A stretch of 64,000 bases of DNA. Origin: Apostichopus californicus (Eukaryota > Echinodermata > Holothuroidea > Aspidochirotida > Stichopodidae). The DNA lies in contig JAIPMN010000451.1 of NCBI GenBank assembly GCA_020650975.1, positions 1 to 64,000 of the forward strand, given 5' to 3'. Position 1 is the first letter of the stretch, and each line of letters opens with the position of its first letter. The notes under the pieces are model-generated. The model did no database searches. It was given only the letters and a program-made list of their open reading frames with translations, and had not been told where the DNA came from. Shown in pieces: positions 12,410-25,100 of this stretch. The translations under genes were made by a program, and so were the position numbers.

Positions 12410-12545
12410 TTGAGGGGGGGGGGTGGTGGAGTTGGTGTTGACAGAAGGATACTGCCTTATGTGTACTCAGAGGTGTAGGAGGATATTTATAATTTCTGAG
12501 TGGGGGAGGGAGGGGAAGGGAGGGGAGTGGGAGGGGGAGGGAGGA
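12410..12545 (+). repeat. G-rich tract, quadruplex potential
   Basis: Runs of three to eight G separated by one or two A/T bases, densest at 12499-12543. The density of G-runs satisfies the usual G-quadruplex pattern several times over. It lies about 0.6 kb beyond the ANKRD27 stop codon. Confidence 0.6.
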
Positions 12546-13143
12546 GAACACCGTAATGTTTTCACATTGATATTTCTTGTTCTATCACAGCAATTTGTTT
12601 CCAAGCACAAGAATACATGTCAGATTGTGGTTACTTCGCCTGGTGATGTGAAACTCAATTAGACAGATGGCGCTCACTAAGGACGGCATTGAGAACAAAT
12701 GCAGCTTTGTTTGGTGTAGTACGCATAGAAATCTGTCTGCACCCTTTATGCTAATTGCCAGCAAAAACTTAATTCCCCGCCATTCCGCATACCTCTCATC
12801 TACTCCATTGCCCTACAGTACACTAATGACTAATAAAGTATAGTAAAGTACGTATATAAATAAGTTGACATTCAGCTGCTCGGTGATTTAAGAACCTCCA
12901 GTATCTTCCTAATGCATCTCGGTTTTAACAAAAAGCCAACCTTTCTTCATCCTTGCCTTCCTGTGTCTCATTTTAAAAGTACAGGATAAAACCTGCAGAA
13001 ATCTTCTTCCATGCTGGTGCAGCATTCACCAACAATTTCTTTCAACACGGTAGATGTATCGCCATGTTCTCCTAACATACATCGCTTGCATCTCTCTGCT
13101 GGTTCCCTGAAACCCCTCGCTGAATTTCTTCGTCTCGAGTGTT

Positions 13144-16100
13144 TCATGGCACTTCTTTGTCTAATTCTAACGTATCGTTTCCTCCTCTCCTTTCTGTTGG
13201 CTCTGGAGGATTTACAGGGTCACTGGTCAAACTCTCGTCTTCGTCTTGTCTAACGTTGTTCGAGTCCCTACCTTGGTCACTGTCACTCTGGGGATCTGTT
13301 AACTTAAGTGTCCTTTCTTGCAGCTCAATGTGTTTAAGGTTGGATCTATCAAACTGCTGAATTGCAAACTGTTCGAAAGAGACCAGAGAAGGTAAAACGA
13401 TGTTAACAGTAAACACGAGCGACTCACATATCTCGGAAACATCTCATGACTTGTTCTTAACAGTGTCTTCTGGTTTCTTTGGAATGATATGGTACCACGA
13501 GTGTAGACGATCCCTCCCGCGCCCCTCGTTTTTTCACCCTCCAAAAGAGAATTCTGGTTAGGTCAATCAATTGAGAAGCCATACAAACGTATATGGGAGA
13601 CTCAGATGCATGAAACCACTTACCATATGCTGGGCACGATTCTCCTGTAAACTCTCTTTCCTCTCAATTGGAATGGTTTTTGGTTTTGAAGCTGGAAAAG
13701 GAGAGACAGCTGTTTGATTTGTAACTCTGGAAAATATTTAAGTTGACGCTTATGAAATATCCAATTTGAATCATTGGTGAGGTAACAAATCTGAATATGC
13801 ATAGAACCCCTGTTTATCATGGCAAATCTGAATATGCATAGAACCTCCTGTTCATCTTGGCAAATCTGAATATGCATAGAACCCCTGTTTATTCTTGACA
13901 TGTTGTTGAACAGTGCTGGTAATGAAGTGACTTGCAATGCAATAATGGTATGAATAAAATAAATTACAATTATTTCAAGTATTACATTTTCCTACAATTC
14001 AATTCTCTCTTGTGATTCTAAGTTATCTATTGTTGATTCAATGTCAGAGAAGAGCACTAATAAATGAACAGATTGCATCTGAAGCACGATGCCATGCAGA
14101 CCTTTAAATTGTATCTAACCTACAGAAACAAGGCAAACAACACTGGGGATTTTTACTGCCATGTAAAAGCTCTAGACCTGAGCTAAGGAAGTTACATTGT
14201 GTGATTGTAAACACAGTTAAGATTTACCTCCTGTTCACATTAAAATCATTTCTCTTTGACTTATGCAGAAGCTCCTTTCATGGCCTTTTGGCTTAAGATC
14301 ATGTGTAGTATCTGTTCTTTCAGCTCAGATACACAGTAGATAAATTCCTTTTAGAAGACACTTGTGATACCTCATCCAATGAAACACCTTCATGATCACA
14401 CTGTTACAGTCTCGATTAAGGGGACTGGGGTTGAGAGAGGATCAAGTTTTTGGTTTTCCTGCCCCAGGCCCCCTATCATGAGTGACTTTTCTTATACAGT
14501 ACGTTTATGTATCTAACATGTGCATTAGGTGTACTGTGTAGTTCTATCGTATTCTTTGTTATGTTTCCATCTGTACACGTAATTTATATTTAATCTACCT
14601 AAAGGCAAACCATCTGTCCGGTACAGGCCTTGTTAAAGGTCACTACACGTTATGGTCTAGTCGAGTCTTTACCGGTCATTTTCCTGACTCGACTCAAGAC
14701 ATGGACTTGAATCACTGTATTATATCTATTGGAAAACCTATAGCAAACTGGTTCAAGTCCCATGACTTTTGAAATTTTATTGACTCAAATCAGAACTAGT
14801 TACAACACTGAGTCTAGGAGTCACTGCTCAACAAAGTGAATGCAGTAAAAGGCAGGCCAACATCTCTGTCCTCTATCAAGGAACACGTATGATAATAACG
14901 CTACTTATCAAGAACTTATCAAAAAGTTTAATACATCAAGAGATATACCGGCAAGACGTACGTTTCTAACTAATTTGTTTCGTAGCCAATCTCTAAATAA
15001 TTTGTTTTGTACCCAATCTCTAAATGATTGGTTTCATACCCAATCTCTAAATGATTTGTATCATAGCCAATCTCTAAATAATTTGTATCGTAGCCAATCT
15101 CTAATGATTTGTTTCGTAGCCAATCTCTTAATAATTTGTTTTGTACCCAATCTCTAAATGATTTGTTTCATACCCAATCTCTAAATGATTTGTATCATAG
15201 CCAATCTCTAACTAATTTGTTTCGTAGCCAATCTCTAAATAATTTGTTTTGTACCCAATCTCTAAATGATTGGTTTCATACCCAATCTCTAAATGATTTG
15301 TTTCATACCCAATCTCTAAATGATTTGTATCATAGCCAATCTCTAATGATTTGTTTCGTACCCAATCTCTTAATAATTTGTTTTGTACCCAATCTCTAAA
15401 TGATTCGTATCGTAGCCAATCTCTAAATAATTTGTTTCATACCCAATCATCCCTGACCAATCAACTTCTTCATCTTTCCTTCTACATTTTTAACTTACAT
15501 GAACTCTGAGGGCTTGCCCCAGCCTCGTCTGTTATATCTTTCTCTGGATGAGTTGCCAGCCTCTCGTTCGCAGGAGGTGGTGTTGCTCCCGTTACATCTC
15601 TGTCCTCATATTGTGAGAGGTTGCTCGATGTGGTTGTCTCTGAATCTTCTTCGTGCATGGTGGACAACAGTGAGGAGATGGACGATTCTATTATACCAGC
15701 AACCACATCATTCTGTAAAATAAACAATGTAGCAAGAAAACTGAAACATTGGAATATGTATCAAACAACAGCTAACAAACCCATCCATTAAAGGCATTGA
15801 AGACTGGCCCCAAACTGCGCTCTGAAAAAGTTAACTTTCTGTTGCTTGCAAATGACGTTTTCTTCTTGTCGCTATAAAATGCAGACAGTAATGAAATGTG
15901 ATACCTTGTTATCTTTATCTAGACCTGAGATGTCCACGCTGCTATGTTCACTGTGTTGTGGGTATTGACCTTAGCTGTATGTATTGACTGTACACTAGTG
16001 TCTAATTACCGACGGTAGCAAGCTGTGTGTGTATTTTCTGGGATCGATGGTGGTGTCTAACACTTCTGTTACACCTCATTCGAAACTAGGTCAGATTACC

Positions 16101-19100
16101 GGCATCAGACGGTTCTTTGTGCGCGAGTTTTCACACCCTTTAAATAATGTCTTGTGACATTATTGATAAGGAAACTGTTCAAATAATTTAATGATCAGTC
16201 AACTTTAACAAAGAAATATTCAGAAAGGACACATAAGGGGCTAGCAGATATTAAAATATCTATGTTAGTGTTATAGTGTACAAAACTTCCTTCCACAAGC
16301 TCAAACACTTGTATCAAAAGGTTACAATGTTAAGCTGAAATTGACACACAAGCCTCATTTGAATCTTATCCACAATGACTAAGGATTGTCAGTCTTCACA
16401 TTGGTACAAAACCAGGAAAGTTTTGTCACCTCTACCCCCCCCCTACCTACCCCCTGCTCTCCCACTCCCAGCTTCAATGATTTGCCTGAAATTACCGGAG
16501 CTAGTTGTAGGGGTGTAAGCTGGGCCTTGTTTCTGCTCAAGGGGTTCGCTCCACCTTCCTCTATTAAAGCCTTGACCAATTTGGCATGGTTACTCCTAGC
16601 AGCTTCATGCAATGGTGTGTTGCCTCGATAATTGATCTGGTCCACGTTAGCACCTTGCTGAAAATGAGACCAAAAAAAATAATAATATTACAACCGGCCA
16701 GTTGGGACAAATCATAATACTAATACCACTCTTTCCTGTCCTGCCTATATCATGCTTCGAAGCACTCGTACTGACAGTATGGACAGTTCTTAATCTTTGT
16801 CTGATAGAAACATGACATTCATACTGCTCATACTGTCAGTATGAGTGCTTTGCAGCAAGAGATGAGAGTGCAGTACAGACAAAACTGTCTCAATTGAGTA
16901 TCTTACACCAAATCTAATGTACAAAAGAAAAGGTACAACCATCCCCACCCCACTGCTTTAAACAACCATCCTTACCACTATCACTAACACTATCTCTACC
17001 ACAGACCCTATCAGCACCACCCCCACCCCTACTACTATTAGCACAACCATCCTTACCACTATCACTAATACACTATCCCTACCACAGATACTACCAGCAC
17101 TATCTCCACCCTACTACCATCACCACAACCATCCTTACCACTATCACTAACACCTAACACTATCCATACCACAGACATTATCAGCACTATCTCCACCCCT
17201 ACTACTATCACTACAACCATTCTTACCACTATCACTAACACTATCCCTACCAGAGCCACTATCAGCACCATCTCCACCCCTACTACTACCACCACAATCA
17301 TTCTTACCACTATCACTAACACTATCCCTACCACAGACACTATCAGCACCATCTCCACCCCTACTACTATTAGCACAACCATCCTTATCACTATCACTAA
17401 CACTATCCCTACCACAGACACTATCAGCACCATCTCCACCCCTACTACTATTAGCACAACCATCCTTACCACTACCACTAACACTATTTCTACCACAGAC
17501 ACTATCAGCACCATCTCCACCCCTACTACTATCACCACAACCGTCCTTACCACTATCACTACCACTATCCCTACCACAGACACTCTCAGAACCAACTCCA
17601 CTCCACTACTATCACCACCAATGTCAGCAACATCTCTACCCCTATTTCTTTCACCACAACCATCCCTACCACTATCATAGTCACCATTATCAACATCCCT
17701 ACCTTTACCACTATTAATATCACTACCACTACCATCAAATTTGATCTACATCTTGGCATGGTCCAAGTTGAGTTCCTTCTCTTCATGAAACTCTGGCAAA
17801 CAACCCTATCTTAGAAACTCTTTGATAGATTCTATTCAGAACCAGCAGCTAACTATGACAGATGAACTTACCGCTATGAGAATAGAAGCTGATGTGACAT
17901 AGCCGTTCATACAGCAATAATGAAGAGGTGTATTTCCATTGGTATCCCTCATATTGTACTTGGCACCAAACTTCAACAACTTTGACACAACCTAACAGAA
18001 AAAACGAATATGAAACAAGAAGAGAAATGTTCTATTTCTGATATATATTGACAGTCTTTGAGATCAGAATCAATTTTAAAGTCCTTTTAATCAAGAAAAG
18101 AAGGAGAAATAGTGTCATCATTATCTTAAACCATTAAATATGTTGGTAATCTTAGGCACCAATTCCAAATAGAGGTAGAAGTACATATGGTACACTAATT
18201 CTCTTCAATGTATCGATCACAAACCAATCCGTACCAGCCTTCGTGATGTTACTAGCACTCCTTAACTGAAGTGATGTATTTACAGATGCATATACTGAAA
18301 TGGGATATTGTTTTGTTACCGTACACCCTCGCATACAATTCCTTGCCTGTGATCAACCTGCACCAGTCTGTGACATTATTGGGGAGGAGTGTACTTACCG
18401 AGGCATGGTCGTATTGACATGCAAGGTGCAGTGGTGTACCTTGGGTGCTAGTGTTATTCCAGCTGTTAACATCGGCACCCCTCCGCAGAAGTAAATCCAC
18501 CAATGAAGCATGGCCGTGAAGGCTTGCCATGTGAAGCGACGAGTAACCTTCTGAGTTACAGGAATTCACGTTTAAACCTGAATCCATTATGATTAAAGTT
18601 CTCTGTGAAGAAATGAAAGGAAAAAACCCCATTCAAATGAAAAGAATGCAAACCAAGACACCAGAGTTGAACAAAACCAGAGTTTACCAGTAGGAAAATA
18701 TGTGATTGTGTTTCAACTGAAAAATCACAAAATAAATTAACCTTTTCCAACCACACACTAAAATGACATATCTAGGAATTGTAAATGTCAGAAACACTTC
18801 TCATGGTTCACACTGATAGTCATATGTTTGACTAACTACATGATACCTTTCACACACAACTTGAACATGAAGATCACTGTGGAAAAGATAGAGTTAAGTG
18901 GTTTGCTGCAACCAATCACTTATGATGCAAGAGTAAAACCAAGATATGTATCATGGAGTACTGTACCATGTCTACCTGTTAAACCAAGATATTTATCATA
19001 GAGTACCAAGTCTACCTGTAATGCCAAGATAGGTATCATAGAGTACCATGTCTACCTGTTAAACCAAGATATGTATCATAGAGTACCATGTCTACCTGTA

Positions 19101-22100
19101 AAACCAAGATATGTATCATAGAGTACCATGTCTACCTGTTAAACCAAGATATGTATCATAGAGTACCATGTCTACCTGTAAACCCAAGATATGTATCATA
19201 TAGTACCATGTCTACCTGTAAAACCAAGATATGTATCATAGAGTACCATGGCTACCTGTAAACCCAAGATATGTATCATAGAGTACCATGTCTACCTGTA
19301 AAACCAAGATATGTAGCAAAGAGTACCATGTCTACCTGTATCCAAACTAAACAAACTCGCCCCAACCCTTTACCACTTCCTCTCCGAACTGAACACTTCA
19401 ATTAAACATTCCCTCTCATGATTTGTCTTAAATGGTAGCTTAGTTTGTGAGAAAGACACACATGCATTGAAGTTTTCTTGAGTTGATGTGTAGGCTCACT
19501 AAAAGAAGCTGGCATTTAACATTTGTCAGAACATACTTCAGTGGTAAGCCTACAAATGTTTCCCAACCTGATGCCACAATAAATATTTGGTATTTAAGAG
19601 CAGTAAATACAACACACTGTGTTACAGATGATTGAGTGAAAGGATGAAACATATTGCAAGAATAACACCTTGTATGATCTAAGTAAACAGTCTAATACAC
19701 TAGCCACATATTTCAAAAAGTCAAGTGACTCTGCGTAAAGTGTGCCGTGTCGTTGCCTTTCACGAGAAAGGGATAAAAACAAACCTTTTGAAGAACTGAA
19801 CATTTATTGCACTGACATAGAGGATGGCATAGGTCTGTGTTCGAGGACCAGGTCTCCATCTCTTCCCCATAGTCATCATCTTCATCACTAGACCAGCCTA
19901 GCTGATGTCTGACCATTATCATGTCGCCATCGGCAACAGATCTTAATAGCTTCTCGACCTGTGAAAGAGAATCCAAGGATAGCAGGTTACAACTAGCTGT
20001 AAACAGGGACAGAGACAGGTGCACTTAACAAGTGACATCAACCAAGTCTGTACGACGACTAAATTTCACAATAATGGGTGAAGCAGGAATTTAACCTGAC
20101 CAACTAAACAGCAGGAATTTAACCTGACTGACTAAACAGGTATGAAAGTTTCTTATTCTCATCTTTACGAAAGTAAAGCCTTGAGAAAAAATTTTTCAAT
20201 GATGGACAAGAAAATATTTGGTAAATTACATTGTAAATACCAAGGTATCAATTACATGACAAATAAAACCTTTCAAAATAAAACACAGTCAACCAGTGTT
20301 TATTTGTTTTGAAGATTGTTAGAGTAATTTCAATTGGCATAGAACAGCCCTTGCTGATGTCTTGGTTTTGTTAAATCGCCGACAACGGATAAGATCTAAA
20401 GATGCTATAAAACACATATCTCTACCTCTTTAGAGTTTGTAAGGGAACTGTTTGATTTGGACCGTCGATGTTTCTGAGCGCCAGCAGAACCCGCTGAGCT
20501 GCCACTACTTTGGCGAGAGATCATGGTTTCTAACACTTTACCAGGCTCCTGGAAGAAATATGTGGTAAATAAAAGAAATCAAAGAAAAAAAAATTGGTTA
20601 ATAACACTAGTCAATCTTTGGGGCTTTTCTTTCTGGTCTACTCCAGATGATGAAAATATTTGGCTTGTTTGTTCAATTTCAACGTGGTTGCACTGAATGA
20701 AGGCAAGATGCTATTAGAATGCAAGTAAAACAACCAGAATGCCAAATAAATGGAGACTTCATGACTTAAATTTTGTATTATATTATTAAAAACCTGTACT
20801 GATATGGGATAGAGTTGCTTGCTGTGGCTGTACACAATTATGTTCCAATGACAACAATAAGTCCAACATTTCTTAAACAGTGATATGAAAATAATTGCTT
20901 GTATGCCGGTTTCACAATTACTGTTATGATTTCTCATGACAAACCTCTAACTCCTTCCTAGTATCTTCATCTGATGGTGGAACCAGTCTTTTAGCAATAT
21001 TGAGATTGTGAGAACACATCAATGGAGTCTCCTTCCTCCTGTTCCTAGCCTCCAGTGATGCTCCATGTTCCAGGAGCAACACTACGATATTTTCTGTCAA
21101 AGATGGATAAAAGTGTTCTTGAGCACAGTTGTGCACCATATTGTACGAAAACCAAGGTTTAATGCAACAGTGCACATTTTTCGTAGATTTTTGTAATTGA
21201 TTTTCTTTCTAATATCTCTTCTTGAATTTATACATCTGGAGGGTTTCTTGTTTACTTACCATATCCCCACTTGGCTGCTAAATGGAGGGATGTATCCCCT
21301 CTTGTATTGGCGGCGTTAACTTCAACCTTCTGGTTCCCGTAAGCAGAATACAGTAGTGCTTTCACACACTGAGGAAGAAGTAGTGAACGTCGATTAAACT
21401 CAGGGTACATTAAACCGAGAGGTCATAGGCTAAATAACGTCATGCTACCTTCTAAGACACTGTTCAATAGAGAATTCTAGAACACAATCAAAAATTAAAC
21501 TCAAAGAACAAAATCAACAATTAATCTCTGGGTACATTAAGCCGAGAGGTTTTAGGCTAAATTATGTTATGCTACCTTCTAAGACACTGTTAAGGAGAGA
21601 ATTCTAGAGCACAATCAAACTTCCAATTTACCTGTTTAGAAATAGATCCCTATATTGAACATTTCATCATGATGTGAACAATGTATTATACACTTTCAAT
21701 CAAACATATCTCCAGTTAGGAGCATGATATTGAGATGGGGTTTTCAACTAGCAGCATGGAATATTTTTCTCTTCAATAGAAGTTTCACATTGTCTGTCAC
21801 CATAATACCCTTTTAAGAATGTGCATACCATTTGCTGAGATACACAATAGTACCGATATTAAATACATATTTAATAATGCTTTCTGTCAAATGACTGAAT
21901 TACTAAACACATGTAAACCTATCACATGATTCACAAGCACAATTCGAGAAATATGAATATCTCCAGATCTATGAATATCTCTAGATATGAAAGAGTGTCC
22001 TCGACTCACTCACCTCTTCATGTCCGTTAGCACAGCAGAGGTGCAAGGGGGTGTATCCGTCGTTGTCCTCGAGGTTAACGAGGGCACCCTTATCCAACAG

Positions 22101-25100
22101 CCAAATCTGACAAAAGAAAATTAAAGAAAACTTCACAGACAGACTGAGCAAGACAGATATATTCTGTGTAATTGATATATGATTAAAAAAAAAAGAAAAA
22201 AAAAAGATATAATTCTAACATGCAGAAGGAATGTCTTGCTATGTGCCTGGCTTCCTGTATGGCCATCAGGGTTTATAGTAAGATAGGAACCATAGAAAGG
22301 TTTCACAACACTAAAAACTCACCACTACGGCTTGAAAGCCCTTCTGACACGCTAAGTGGAGAGGACTGGACCCGTGGTAATCCGTAGCATTGATGTCACC
22401 TTTATATCTCAATAGAATTTCCATCGATCCTAGACAATCTGTTAAGTGAGGAAATGATACTCACTTGTAACCGCATTAAGCAGATCAAAACATTGATGGA
22501 ATTATTACTTTTTCTTAGTTTTTTCTGGATTAAACCATGAAATCAGCAAAATAAAGTTCTTATAAATATGGCAAGAAGATGCTTATTGTTTTAAATAATG
22601 AAGGTAACTTTTTAGTATCGTCAGCAAGTGTTAAAGTTAATTAAATGTATTCTGTTTGATACGAAAAGTCCCCTGCGTGTGTAGATCATTACCATTATCA
22701 GTAGAGTTTCATTTCTAGTATTTGAATGAAGAGTATTTACCCACTAATTAAAATATTAAAAGTTGCTGAAGAAATATTGGACGGTGTCTTGTATAGTGTG
22801 ATCAACATTGATGCTCTGAAGCATACTCCTGAAGTGTTAGATAGACAGTCAAGAAATTTATGACCAAACGAAGCCTATTCAAGAATTACACGATGACATT
22901 TACCATTGACAGCAGCTGTATGCATGGCGGTGTAACCTCTGTCATTACGAGACGATGACGTCAATGCTCTTGGGTCACTTCTCGTACTGAAAGATTCAAG
23001 AAAGCAATAACTTCTACATGCTGCTTTTGAAAAAAATTGAAAATTGAAAAAAACAAAACTTTTGTGATTTTTGAAAATTGAAATAATAAAAAATAAAAAA
23101 ACTTTTGTGATTTTTGACCATGGCAAAATTTACTGTCCTTGACACATCGGAACCAGGGACAAAGATAATATCATGGAACTTCTAATTTAAAAATAAAACA
23201 AAAAGATGATTAAAACTGGACAATTTTGTTGACTTAAGATTGGTCATATAAAGTACCAAGAGGAAAGCATACTGCAGTTTCCTGAAGCATTTTGCCAGTA
23301 TTTTGACGATGCTTGCAGACCTATCACGACAGCGTATGCCTGACTTTCTTTTCCAATTAGTTCACTCTTTTCCGTATGAGAGAGCATGAGATACTTGGAA
23401 GTTAATTTCAAGGTATATTCTTCTCACCTGATCAGCAAGTCTTGGCATTTATCACACAAGCATAGAGGATGACACATCTGGTTCAATATCCATCGATCGT
23501 CCGTAAACCCGGACTCTAGCATCGATTCTAGCCTCTCTGTATTATTTTCTCTCACACACTGTGAAAAGCAAAAATAATAAATCAGAAAGCATAAGTTATG
23601 TGGCACACATAAAACAGGTAGTCTAATATTGTACATACAGTGTGACGAACCTCATCTGCCTTCCTCCAGATTCCTTCGTTTCTACACAAGTAAGGCTATT
23701 CTGTATGAATGCTACCGTTTACCTCTATTTTACACCAAGTTGCATCAAGCAGTCGGTAATTCGACAAATTATTAAATAACAATATCAACTTCTCATGACT
23801 TGTTTAATATCAAACCTAAATGTCTAAAGGGATTGTGAAGAGATGAAAAAAGGAGCATCGCTTGAATAAGTCCTATCTTGCTCGACTAGTGTCACATTTA
23901 ACCATCAGGAATCAAACTATGAAGGTATGGATACCACAGGAAACAGTTACCGCAAAATCAACAATGTGTCTTGTGAGTTTCAAAGCAATGTGATCATTTT
24001 AAGCTTAAGTATATTTTGTGGTCAGTATATAGTCTCTTTAAATTAAGCTTAATCCAATGAATGCATATTATGATACTGTTGTAGGTATACCTTATGTGTC
24101 GATATTACAAGTTCTTTCTTGAGACTTGGAACCGTTATCATGTAACTAATGCCAAGAACTAACAATGCTTTTTACAATCAAGTATTTGTGAAACTAGAAA
24201 TCTTCCATTGCACAGCAAATCCACCTAATCAGTCACTGAATAATAAGGTAACATTTTAATTAAGGAGGTGGGGGGGGGGGAGTGGAGGGCAAGGGGAGGG
24301 GAGTGGAGGGTAGAGGGAGGGGTCTAGCAGGAACATTTCCCTATTGACCCCTAAAGCATCTTGTCCATGGTTACATGACATCACGACCGTCATCCTTCAT
24401 AGTGTCAATATTAGTACATAAAGCACACAGTGTGCATGGTGGCTGTACTACTGCATGTAGACATTTGCATGGTTTGGATTACTTTAGCACTGTATTAAAT
24501 GAGACTAATGTGTCTGATCAAATGTTTACATGGAAGAGAGACTTGAACAGGTTTAAGAAGGTATCAGAGGACTAACCTTAAAGAATAGTTCAAGGCTTGG
24601 TGTGTATTCTGCATCATTGCCATCCAATCTTTGCCACAGACTCTCCTGTTGACTGGGTGAGCGAGCAAATATACTCATGCGAGGTCCATCAGGACTCCCC
24701 AGGGGCAGGGCACTGAGGGAACCACTCCTTACATGCTCAATGGCTGCCTCAAACGATGCCAGATAAAATCTGAATGGAACAGAAATGATGAAGATATAAG
24801 GTTTCTCTTCCCAGTTATGAAGGTAAATGTTCCAACTTCAGATAATAGTCAGGTGGGTTTACGTGACCAATCCTACACAAAACACTCACAGTACAAAAGA
24901 GAACAAACACAAGTTAACGTTATTCACTAGCGCTGTTCAAATCGTAACAATATGAAGCATATCATAGGAAGGTCCCATTGTATGTCTTTTAATCGCCTAC
25001 AAATGCTAATTTTAATTAAATATACTTTTGAAAGTGTTTCTTTGTCTGATCTCAATTAGTCATTGCATGAATTGTAGATGTTAATGTCATTACTTGTTAC

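Larger units (their letters stand above)
6989..13143. other. intergenic region, no gene seen
   Basis: Six kilobases between the divergent 5' end of the forkhead gene and the 3' end of ANKRD27. CCAAT motifs at about 7284 and 7331 lie 300-350 bases upstream of the forkhead ATG. The T-rich stretch at 7561-7680 has (TTTA)n followed by a block resembling a LINE 3' tail. There are poly-G/purine tracts at 8874-8935, 9842-9870, 10276-10310 and 12410-12545. I found no spliceable coding frames. The final 500 bases should hold the ANKRD27 3' untranslated region. Confidence 0.5.

Noticed and set aside
12423-12662. Frame across the G-rich tract
   Set aside because: Low-complexity Gly/Glu reading of the G-run; no homology.
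14975-15399. Plus-strand frames with QSLNDLFHT-type repeats
   Set aside because: Product of the 27-bp minisatellite in an intron on the opposite strand; no splice or start context.
17065-17601. 178-codon minus-strand frame rich in Val and Ile
   Set aside because: Entirely inside the 80-bp minisatellite; the composition is a product of the repeat, and the neighbouring splice sites belong to ANKRD27.
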